DNA of 5,097 nt from Roseobacter sp. (GTDB lineage: Bacteria > Pseudomonadota > Alphaproteobacteria > Rhodobacterales > Rhodobacteraceae): NCBI GenBank assembly GCA_024636425.1, contig JAGXHB010000279.1, positions 1-5,097 on the forward strand, given 5' to 3'. The position numbers and the translations under genes were made by a program. Shown here in pieces: positions 1-5,097 of the stretch. A model generated the notes under the pieces. It had not been told where the DNA came from. It worked only from the letters and a program-made list of their open reading frames with translations, and did not search any database. The first letter of the stretch is position 1. The number at the start of each line of letters is the position of its first letter.

Positions 1-44
1 CAATCCGGTTCGAGACGGCAACCACGACCATCCCTAAAAAGAGC

Positions 45-75
45 TTGAGCTTCCAGTCTCTGGAAACCGTAAGCT
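45..75 (+). promoter_or_regulatory. MerR/CueR-type copper-responsive promoter and operator
   Basis: A -35-like TTGAGC (45-50) and a -10-like TAAGCT (70-75) are separated by 19 bp, the over-long spacer typical of promoters activated by MerR-family regulators. The spacer contains the perfect inverted repeat TTCCAG-TCT-CTGGAA (51-65), which also reads as TTCC-N7-GGAA. This is the same register as the Escherichia coli copA promoter bound by CueR (TTGACC, TTCC-N7-GGAA, 19-bp spacer), as I remember that sequence. Transcription would start near 81-84, just upstream of the ATPase start at 105. The regulator gene is not in the window. Elements and spacing are seen; the CueR-like identity and the copper or silver response are inferred. 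Confidence 0.85.
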
Positions 76-88
76 AAAATCAAACATT

Positions 89-94
89 GAAAGG
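89..94 (+). promoter_or_regulatory. Ribosome binding site that decides the ATPase start
   Basis: GAAAGG lies 10 nt before the ATG at 105. The longer reading from a TTG at 87 would begin only a few bases after the transcription start predicted from the promoter at 45-75, leaving no room for a ribosome binding site. The ATG at 105 is therefore preferred. Confidence 0.6.
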
Positions 95-104
95 CTGGCA
101 GAAC

Positions 105-2438
105 ATGGAACATGATCACCATCACGCGGTATGCGACATTCGGGCGGGAACCGAGTCCGCAAAGGACCCGGTCTGCGGAATGACAGTCGCGGTCAAGCCC
201 AACGGTCGTCACGCGGAGTTCCAAGGCAAGACTTTGCACTTCTGCTCGGAGAAATGCCAGACGAAGTTCAAGGCAGATCCCTGGTTCTACGCTTCTGGCC
301 GCGCCGCCGGACGCAAGAAGACCGTCCCGGCGAATGTACAATACACCTGCCCCATGCACCCCGAGATCGTCCAAGATGTTCCGGGGGCTTGCCCGATCTG
401 CGGAATGGCGCTGGAGCCGATGGTACCCTCCGATGAGCCGAGCGAGGAACTGACCGACTTTACACGTCGGATGTGGATTTCGGCCGCTGCCGCGGTTCCG
501 CTCGTCATTCTTACAATGGGGGAAATGGTCGCTTTCCCTGTGCGCGACTGGATCGGGCACCATACCGCCAGCTATCTCGAGTGCGTACTGGCGACGCCAA
601 TCGTCCTCTGGGCAGCGCTGCCGTTCTTCAGGCGAGGCTGGGACTCGGTGGCGAACCGCAGCCCCAACATGTGGACGCTGATCAGCCTTGGTGTGGGGGC
701 CGCCTATCTCTATTCGATCGTCGCAACCTTCCTTCCGGGTGTCTTCCCCGAACAATACCGGATGGGCCACGGCGTCGGAACCTACTTCGAGGCGGCGGTG
801 GTGATTGTCACGCTGGTTTTCGTCGGCCAGGTGTTGGAGCTGCGCGCACGCGAGCGTACCGGGGACGCGATCCGCGCGCTTCTGGATCTGGCACCGAAGA
901 CCGCGCGGCGCATTCTGCCGGATGGAACGGAATATGACGCGCCGCTGGACAACATCATGGAGGGCGACCGTCTGCGCGTGCGCCCCGGCGACGCCGTGCC
1001 GGTCGACGGGATGGTAATCGAGGGCCGTTCGTCTCTCGACGAAAGCATGTTGACCGGCGAGTCGATGCCGGTTGAAAAAGGTCCCGGCGATGAGGTGACT
1101 GGGGCCACGATTAACAAGAACGGCAGCCTCGTGATCGAGGCGGCCAAGGTCGGGTCCGACACCGTGCTTGCACAGATCGTTGCGATGGTATCGAACGCGC
1201 GGCGGTCGCGCGCTCCGATCCAGGGGCTGGCAGATCGGGTCTCCGCAGTGTTCGTGCCGACAGTCGTTGCCATCGCCATCGTCGCCTTCGTGGTCTGGAT
1301 GATGTTCGGCCCGGAACCCGCACTGGTTTTCGCGATCGCCTCCGCCGTCTCGGTTCTTATAATTGCCTGCCCCTGCGCACTTGGATTGGCGACACCCATC
1401 TCGATCACCACGGCGGCAGGACGTGGGGCGCAGGCCGGCGTGTTGATCAAGGATGCCGAAGCACTCGAGCGCATGGCGGCCGTCGATACACTGATCGTGG
1501 ACAAGACAGGCACACTGACCATGGGCAAGCCGAAGCTAACGGATACTGTTGCGCTGGGAACCCTCGCCGAAACCCACCTGCTGTCACTTGCTGCGGCGCT
1601 GGAACGCGGCTCCGAACACCCCTTGGCCGAAGCAATCGTCGAGGGCGCGGAGGCGCAGGGCGCATCGCGCCAGGAAGCGGTGGATTTCGAGGCAATCACC
1701 GGCAAAGGTGTGCGCGGCAAGGTTGGTGCCCTCGCAGTGGCACTCGGCAATGCCGCAATGATGCAGGAAATGGGGCTGGATTCGCGTGCGGCTGAAACCA
1801 AGGCCGACGCTTTGCGCGTCGAGGGCAAGACGGCGATGTTCATCGCGGTCGATGGCGCTCTTGTCGGTATCGTGGCTGTAGCCGACCCGATCAAGGAGTC
1901 CACCGCGCAAGCGATCCGTGAACTTCACGATCAGGGGCTGCGCGTCATCATGGCGACGGGCGACAACGAACGCACCGCACAGGCAGTGGCCGGGACGCTC
2001 GGTATTGACGAGGTGCGCGCTGGCATTCTTCCCGAGGCCAAGAAGGACCTGATCGATCAATTGCGCCGTGACGGCCACAAGATCGCAATGGCCGGCGATG
2101 GGGTCAACGACGCCCCTGCGCTGGCCGCCGCGGATGTCGGCATCGCCATGGGTACCGGGGCCGATGTGGCGATGGAAAGTGCGGGAATCACCCTGTTGGG
2201 CGGCGATCTGATGGGAATCGTGCGGGCGCGGAAGCTGGCGCGCGCTACCTTGCGTAACATCAAGCAGAATCTGTTCTTCGCGTTTGCCTACAACGCCCTG
2301 GGCTTGCCAATCGCAGCAGGGCTGCTCTATCCCATAACCGGAATTCTGCTCTCACCGATGATCGCAGCGGCGGCGATGAGCCTCTCGTCTGTTTCTGTGA
2401 TCGCCAACGCTCTTCGGCTGCGGCGGGTTGACCTCTGA
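105..2438 (+). CDS. copA: Cu+-exporting P1B-1-type ATPase with N-terminal YHS and HMBD metal-binding domains
   Basis: This 777-residue inner-membrane pump would hydrolyse ATP to move Cu+ (possibly Ag+) from cytoplasm to periplasm. It starts His-rich (MEHDHHH). A YHS domain follows (about 21-62, DPVCGM at 21-26, FCSEKC at 46-51), then a heavy-metal-binding domain (about 80-105, CPMHP at 82-86, CPICGM at 96-101). There is no classical HMA domain with GMTCxxC. Eight membrane segments are visible near 124-144, 157-175, 190-209, 228-246, 384-402, 408-428, 722-742 and 748-768. Core motifs are intact: TGES 317-320, CPC 422-424, phosphorylated D466 in DKTG, SEHP 503-506 and GDGVND 664-669. Y729-N730 in segment 7 and M758/S762 in segment 8 match the P1B-1 Cu+ signature. 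It is first in its transcript behind a CueR-type promoter. The symbol follows family usage; related loci are also called actP or silP. Confidence 0.95.
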   Translation: MEHDHHHAVCDIRAGTESAKDPVCGMTVAVKPNGRHAEFQGKTLHFCSEKCQTKFKADPWFYASGRAAGRKKTVPANVQYTCPMHPEIVQDVPGACPICGMALEPMVPSDEPSEELTDFTRRMWISAAAAVPLVILTMGEMVAFPVRDWIGHHTASYLECVLATPIVLWAALPFFRRGWDSVANRSPNMWTLISLGVGAAYLYSIVATFLPGVFPEQYRMGHGVGTYFEAAVVIVTLVFVGQVLELRARERTGDAIRALLDLAPKTARRILPDGTEYDAPLDNIMEGDRLRVRPGDAVPVDGMVIEGRSSLDESMLTGESMPVEKGPGDEVTGATINKNGSLVIEAAKVGSDTVLAQIVAMVSNARRSRAPIQGLADRVSAVFVPTVVAIAIVAFVVWMMFGPEPALVFAIASAVSVLIIACPCALGLATPISITTAAGRGAQAGVLIKDAEALERMAAVDTLIVDKTGTLTMGKPKLTDTVALGTLAETHLLSLAAALERGSEHPLAEAIVEGAEAQGASRQEAVDFEAITGKGVRGKVGALAVALGNAAMMQEMGLDSRAAETKADALRVEGKTAMFIAVDGALVGIVAVADPIKESTAQAIRELHDQGLRVIMATGDNERTAQAVAGTLGIDEVRAGILPEAKKDLIDQLRRDGHKIAMAGDGVNDAPALAAADVGIAMGTGADVAMESAGITLLGGDLMGIVRARKLARATLRNIKQNLFFAFAYNALGLPIAAGLLYPITGILLSPMIAAAAMSLSSVSVIANALRLRRVDL

Positions 2439-2462
2439 CCTGACCGCAAAATCTATTACATT

Positions 2463-2469
2463 AAAAGGT
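2463..2469 (+). promoter_or_regulatory. Ribosome binding site of the DUF411 gene
   Basis: AAAAGGT ends 7 nt before the ATG at 2477 and supports that start. The 38-bp gap after the ATPase stop is AT-rich compared with its surroundings. I see no hairpin terminator or MerR-type promoter in it, so co-transcription with the ATPase is likely. Confidence 0.55.
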
Positions 2470-2476
2470 AACACAA

Positions 2477-2956
2477 ATGACTAAAAATGCTCTTTCTCGG
2501 CGCGCGATCCTGATCGGTGGGGCGGCATTGCTGGCTACATCGCCCTTGATGACCATGGCGCAAGGCACCGGGCCGAAAGTCCATGTGATGAAGGACCCGA
2601 ATTGCGGCTGCTGCTCGGCCTGGATTGAGATACTCGAGAGTAACGGCTTTGACGTCACGACCGAACCCAGCCTCGGGACGCTTTTGATGCGGTACAAACT
2701 GGATAACGGCATCCCACAGGAGATGATGTCCTGTCATACCGGTCGCATCGAGGGCTACATGATCGAGGGCCATGTTCCGGTCGCCGATATTCGCCGCCTG
2801 CTGGACGAACATCCCGACGCCATCGGTCTGGCCGTTCCCGGCATGCCCTACGGCTCGCCCGGAATGGGGCCGGAAAGTGAACGGGACGCCTATGAGGTAT
2901 TCCTTATCCAGCGTGACGGAACGACCGAAGTGTTCAATCGGTACGCTGCCGCTTGA
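2477..2956 (+). CDS. DUF411 family (CopG-like) periplasmic copper-binding protein with Tat-type signal
   Basis: This 159-residue protein has a twin-arginine leader: SRRAIL at 7-12, a hydrophobic run at about 11-25 and a likely cut after TMA (26-28). The mature part opens with the DUF411 hallmark, a beta strand (KVHVMKD) followed by PNCGCC, giving C43, C45 and C46, then W49. A fourth cysteine, C86, sits in MMSCHTG. VPGMPYGSPGM near the end is also typical of the family. The characterised member CopG binds a copper cluster through such cysteines and is linked to copper resistance. This protein probably binds Cu in the periplasm, with a possible thioredoxin-like redox role. Its position 38 bp after the Cu+ pump supports this: the ATPase would export Cu+ and this protein could receive it. 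Family call is strong; biochemical role is inferred. Confidence 0.9.
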   Translation: MTKNALSRRAILIGGAALLATSPLMTMAQGTGPKVHVMKDPNCGCCSAWIEILESNGFDVTTEPSLGTLLMRYKLDNGIPQEMMSCHTGRIEGYMIEGHVPVADIRRLLDEHPDAIGLAVPGMPYGSPGMGPESERDAYEVFLIQRDGTTEVFNRYAAA

Positions 2957-3047
2957 TCGAACCTCATCGGGATTTTGGGACACAATGCCGCGTGACTATC
3001 CGCATAGGGCGACCAATGCGTGAATTCTGACCGGTAGAGCCAAAGCG

Positions 3048-3071
3048 GGCGGTCGGTGAGGACCGCCTCAC
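3048..3071 (+). other. Overlapping alternative GC-rich hairpins at the pseudogene junction
   Basis: Two perfect inverted repeats share bases. GGCGGTC (3048-3054) pairs with GACCGCC (3061-3067) across a 6-nt loop, and GTGAGG (3056-3061) pairs with CCTCAC (3066-3071) across a 4-nt loop, so only one can form at a time. The location is 92 bases after the DUF411 stop, where recognisable ATPase homology begins. No T-run follows, so this is not a standard intrinsic terminator. It could slow transcription, be a recombination scar, or be chance in GC-rich DNA. Confidence 0.35.
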
Positions 3072-4193
3072 GCTGATTTATTTGATGGCGGTGACGGTCA
3101 GCTTTCCGTTCTTGATCATCGCTTGCCCCTGTGCGCTTGGGATGGACACCCCGTGTCAATCATGGTGGCCACTGGACGCGGCGCAAGCGAAGGCGTCTTG
3201 ATCCACGACGCTGAGGCACTGGAGCGTTTCGCAAAGGTTGATGTTCTGATCGTGGACAAGACCGGCACCTTGACCGAAGGCAAGCCGACGTTGACGGATG
3301 CAGAGCCGGCAGAGGGTTTTGACGAAGCAGAGTTGTTGTCGCTCGCGGCGGCACTTGAGCGCGGTTCAGAACATCCTCTAGCCGAGGCGATTGTCGCCGG
3401 AGCGGAGGACAAAAATGCCCCGAAGCAAGACAGTTCCGATTTTGAGGCCATTACAGGCAAGGGTGTCACGGGCACCGTCGCGGGCCGTCAGATCGCCTTG
3501 GGCAATGCTGCGCTGATGCAGGATCTCGGCGTCGACATGGGTGCTTTTGCCGACCGCGCCAAAACGCTTCAGGCAGAGGGCAAGACGGCAATGTTCGTGG
3601 CCGCTGACGGCAAACCCGCAGGATTGATTGCGGTGGCAGACCAGATCAAGGAAACCACCCCGGACGCCATTTGCGCACTGCATGATCTTGGGTTGTGCAT
3701 CATCATGGCAACGGGCGATGCGAAAGCCACCGCCGAAGCTGTCGGGCAAACACTTGAGATTGACGAGATCCACGCCGAAGTCAGCGCCGAGGGCAAGAAC
3801 GCCTTGGTCAAGAAACGGAAAGGCGAAGGTCTGTCCGTTGCAATGGCCGGGGACGGTGTGAACGATGCACCCGCACTTGGCGAGGCGGACGTCGGCATAG
3901 CCATGGGCACCGGGGCAGATGTGGCTGTGGAAAGTGCGGGCATCACTCTGGTCAAAGGTGACCTTGGCGGGATAGTCCGTGCGCGTCGGCTGGCCGAAGC
4001 GACGATGCGCAACATCCGTCAAAACCTGTTTTTTGCCTTCATCTACAACAGCGCGGGTGTGCCGCTGGCCGCCGGCATTCTGTACCCGTTCTTCGGAATC
4101 CTATTGTCGCCCATCGTTGCAGCCGCAGCGATGAGCTTGTCTTCGGTGTCAGTCATCGCCAACGCGCTCCGTTTGCGCGGTACAAAGCTGTAG
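3058..4193 (+). pseudogene. 5'-truncated, frameshifted remnant of a second Cu+-ATPase (P1B-type)
   Basis: This is the C-terminal half of a CopA-like pump. From CPC to stop it is colinear with the intact ATPase: 1,070 nt here (3124-4193) against 1,071 nt there (1368-2438). LIIACPCALG is read in the frame of base 3121, but from the codons for VSIMVATGRG (3153 on) the frame moves, a net one-base loss near 3145-3153; GLATP has become GMDTP. Downstream, DKTG, SEHP, GDGVND, the YN motif of segment 7 and the MSLSS motif of segment 8 are intact. The metal-binding domains, segments 1-5 and the TGES actuator domain are missing. Weak homology (EDRLTLIYLMAVTV) reaches back to about 3058, and an in-frame stop lies at 3028. 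Odd substitutions (ADQIK for ADPIK, GLCIIMATGD for GLRVIMATGD) suggest relaxed constraint. Many synonymous differences from the intact copy make it an old paralogue, not a recent duplication. It cannot work as a pump alone, though the 356-codon reading frame remains open. Confidence 0.88.
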
Positions 4194-4357
4194 TCTGCGC
4201 TGGTCATAGCCGACACAGTCAAGCTAGGGTTCTTGTACGCGGTTTCCCTAAGGCTGTCTGTTTCCTCTGGATCCGGTCCTCGTAATACCAGCATGGGCTG
4301 AGGTCGATGACACATGATGGACGAAATGAGAAATAGCGCTCGAATGCTTAAAGAAAT

Positions 4358-4366
4358 GAGAGGTGA
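4358..4366 (+). promoter_or_regulatory. Ribosome binding site supporting the cytochrome c start
   Basis: GAGAGGTGA precedes the ATG at 4377 with a 10-nt gap and places the signal peptide right at the N-terminus. A competing GAGGT at 4300-4304 could serve an ATG at 4314. That would add 21 charged residues in front of the signal peptide, which is unusual for a Sec-exported cytochrome. Confidence 0.5.
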
Positions 4367-4376
4367 AGTTTCTCCA

Positions 4377-4847
4377 ATGCCAACTCACGTCCAGATCAGC
4401 GCAACCTCCTGCAAAGCTGCTTTGGTGGTTTTGCTGACATTCTGGCCGATCATGTCATCGGCGGACCATGCATTTGACGGGCGTGACCTTGAGCGCGGGG
4501 ATAAACTTTACGCTGAAAATTGCGCGGCGTGTCATGGTTCCAATCTTGAGGGGCAGCCGGACTGGCGCTCGCCCGGGCCCGATGGTGTCTTGCCCGCACC
4601 GCCTCATGACGTGTCAGGGCATACTTGGCACCACGATACGCCATTGCTGCTGGAGTACACCCGGTCAGGTGGACAGGCTGCCCTTAACGCGCGCGGTGTG
4701 ACTGGGTTTACAAGTGGCATGCCTGCGTTTGATGACGTTCTTTCAGAGGCCGAGATCATGGATATCCTCGCTTTTATCCGTTCGACCTGGCCTGAACACG
4801 CCCAGCAGGTTCAGTCTGAAAGGACCCATGCTTTAACAACAGAATAA
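4377..4847 (+). CDS. Secreted small c-type cytochrome (class I, monohaem)
   Basis: The 156-residue product starts with a Sec-type signal peptide: K13, hydrophobic core at about 14-26, likely cut after SSA (27-29). The mature domain has one haem attachment site, CAACH (C49, C52, H53), preceded by the helix GDKLYAENC. Further motifs are PAPPHD, GHTWHHD and GMPAF, in which M115 is the probable sixth haem ligand. The C-terminal helix EIMDILAFIRSTWPE is typical of class I cytochromes c. It should act in the periplasm as a single-electron carrier. Similar short cytochromes occur, from memory, in alphaproteobacterial copper resistance clusters beside DUF411 proteins and multicopper oxidases; a partner here is not visible. 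It lies 183 bp after the ATPase remnant. I see no convincing sigma-70 promoter in the gap, so it may rely on read-through. An alternative start is 4314 (177 residues). Confidence 0.9.
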   Translation: MPTHVQISATSCKAALVVLLTFWPIMSSADHAFDGRDLERGDKLYAENCAACHGSNLEGQPDWRSPGPDGVLPAPPHDVSGHTWHHDTPLLLEYTRSGGQAALNARGVTGFTSGMPAFDDVLSEAEIMDILAFIRSTWPEHAQQVQSERTHALTTE

Positions 4848-4877
4848 TGATCTTTGGGTACAATGGATGTCGCTTCT

Positions 4878-4923
4878 TGCAGACTTCTGAAGTCAGTTGG
4901 TCCGAAGTCGCAGGCGAGTTTTT
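4878..4923 (+). terminator. Possible intrinsic terminator after the cytochrome c gene
   Basis: GACTTC (4882-4887) can pair with GAAGTC (4904-4909). TGC (4878-4880) and GCA (4910-4912) extend the stem past a bulged A at 4881, leaving a 16-nt loop. Six bases later comes TTTTT (4919-4923). It lies 31 bp after the cytochrome stop. The stem is modest and the T-run slightly distant, so the call is tentative. GACTTC also forms a 13-bp palindrome (4882-4894) with the nearer GAAGTC at 4889-4894, which could instead be a protein site. Confidence 0.35.
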
Positions 4924-4941
4924 CCAACAGCATGGGCGGAG

Positions 4942-4986
4942 AGCTGCCGTTCGCTTCGCTTGGCGGGAACGGCAGCTTCCAGTTTT
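4942..4986. terminator. Strong hairpin between convergent genes, probable transcription terminator
   Basis: AGCTGCCGTTC (4942-4952) and GAACGGCAGCT (4967-4977) form a perfect 11-bp stem with a 14-nt loop. On the plus strand TTTT follows at 4983-4986, overlapping the stop codon of the minus-strand gene. On the minus strand the stem starts 7 bases after that gene's stop, but no T-run follows. The position between converging genes fits a terminator for one or both directions. A dispersed palindromic repeat is the alternative. Confidence 0.6.
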
Positions 4987-5097
4987 AGCTGGCGTCCTTG
5001 AACTCGGTATATTCTCCGCGCACCTGAACCGTTATCGTAGCGTCGGAGCTGTCGCGATTGCGCCAGAACCAGCCGTGCTCGCCGTCGAACGCGGCGA
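4985..5097 (-). CDS. C-terminus of a 'transmembrane anchor protein' family member (partial)
   Basis: Read on the minus strand from the window edge, the last 36 residues are visible, ending KDAS and a TAA stop at 4987-4985; the start lies beyond 5097. They include AAFDGEHGWFWRNR followed by alternating hydrophobic residues (TITVQVRGEYTEF). This FDGxHGWFWRN plus beta-strand ending is what I recall from proteins annotated as 'transmembrane anchor protein', about 200-230 residues with one N-terminal membrane helix, usually near heavy-metal efflux genes in proteobacteria. Their biochemical function is not established. The gene runs convergently to the cytochrome c gene, so it belongs to a separate, rightward-lying transcription unit. 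The family call rests on a short segment and memory. Confidence 0.7.
   Translation of the reverse strand, partial: AAFDGEHGWFWRNRDSSDATITVQVRGEYTEFKDAS

Noticed and set aside
1..44. Possible gene ends at the left edge: a plus-strand frame ending NHDHP-stop at 35-37, and a minus-strand frame starting at 31 with VVAVSNRI, faintly like a trehalose-6-phosphate synthase N-terminus
   Set aside because: Only about ten codons are visible in each case and neither can be verified. The two would also overlap, so neither was called.
87..104. TTG start giving six extra N-terminal residues on the ATPase
   Set aside because: It would lie within a few bases of the transcription start predicted from the promoter at 45-75 and has no ribosome binding site; the ATG at 105 has GAAAGG 10 nt upstream.
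782..1903. Long minus-strand open frame inside the ATPase gene
   Set aside because: It is an antisense shadow of GC-rich coding sequence: low-complexity Ser/Ala/Arg-rich product with no recognisable domain, opposite a fully conserved ATPase.
2456..2983. Minus-strand open frames covering the DUF411 gene
   Set aside because: The plus strand carries a clear signal peptide, CGCC motif and ribosome binding site; the antisense products show no family features.
2957..3057. Insertion-sequence remnant at the pseudogene junction
   Set aside because: No transposase motif, terminal inverted repeat pair or target-site duplication could be identified by eye.
1368..4193. Recent tandem duplication or gene conversion between the two ATPase copies
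   Set aside because: The copies are colinear but differ at many synonymous and non-synonymous sites throughout, with no long identical tract by eye, so they look like old paralogues.
4223..4254. Dyad TAGGG/CCCTA around TTGTAC upstream of the cytochrome gene as a second regulated promoter
   Set aside because: The arms are only 5 bp, no -10 box lies at a suitable distance, and it does not match the 19-bp MerR-type layout seen at 45-75.

Overview
The window is a copper (possibly also silver) resistance segment from a GC-rich proteobacterium. The family set (YHS/HMBD-type Cu+ ATPase, Tat-exported DUF411 protein, small c-type cytochrome, 'transmembrane anchor' protein C-terminus) suggests an alphaproteobacterium, perhaps Rhodobacterales or a relative. 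That placement is inferred from protein flavour and base composition only.

Layout, left to right. Bases 1-44 hold no callable gene. Bases 45-75 form a textbook MerR/CueR-type promoter, with a 19-bp spacer carrying a TTCC-N7-GGAA dyad. It drives a complete P1B-1-type Cu+-exporting ATPase (105-2438). After 38 bp comes a DUF411/CopG-like periplasmic copper-binding protein (2477-2956), probably in the same transcript. Next is a short non-coding junction (2957-3057) with two mutually exclusive hairpins. It is followed by the 3' part of a second, diverged copper ATPase (about 3058-4193), which has lost its N-terminal half and carries a net -1 frameshift just after the CPC motif: a pseudogene. A 183-bp gap (120 bp if the alternative upstream start is used) precedes a secreted class I cytochrome c (4377-4847). 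Two hairpins follow, one with a T-run. The window ends in the C-terminus of a convergent minus-strand gene (4985-5097) resembling the 'transmembrane anchor protein' family often found near metal efflux genes.

Working model: excess Cu+ would be sensed by a CueR-like activator encoded outside the window and would switch on the promoter at 45-75. The ATPase would then pump Cu+ from cytoplasm to periplasm, where the DUF411 protein would bind it. The cytochrome c may handle electrons linked to periplasmic copper redox chemistry; that last link is inference. I see no tRNA, rRNA, CRISPR array, complete insertion sequence or clearly unknown multi-gene system. The most unusual items are the decayed second ATPase and its junction, and the combination of DUF411 protein and cytochrome c with the ATPase.
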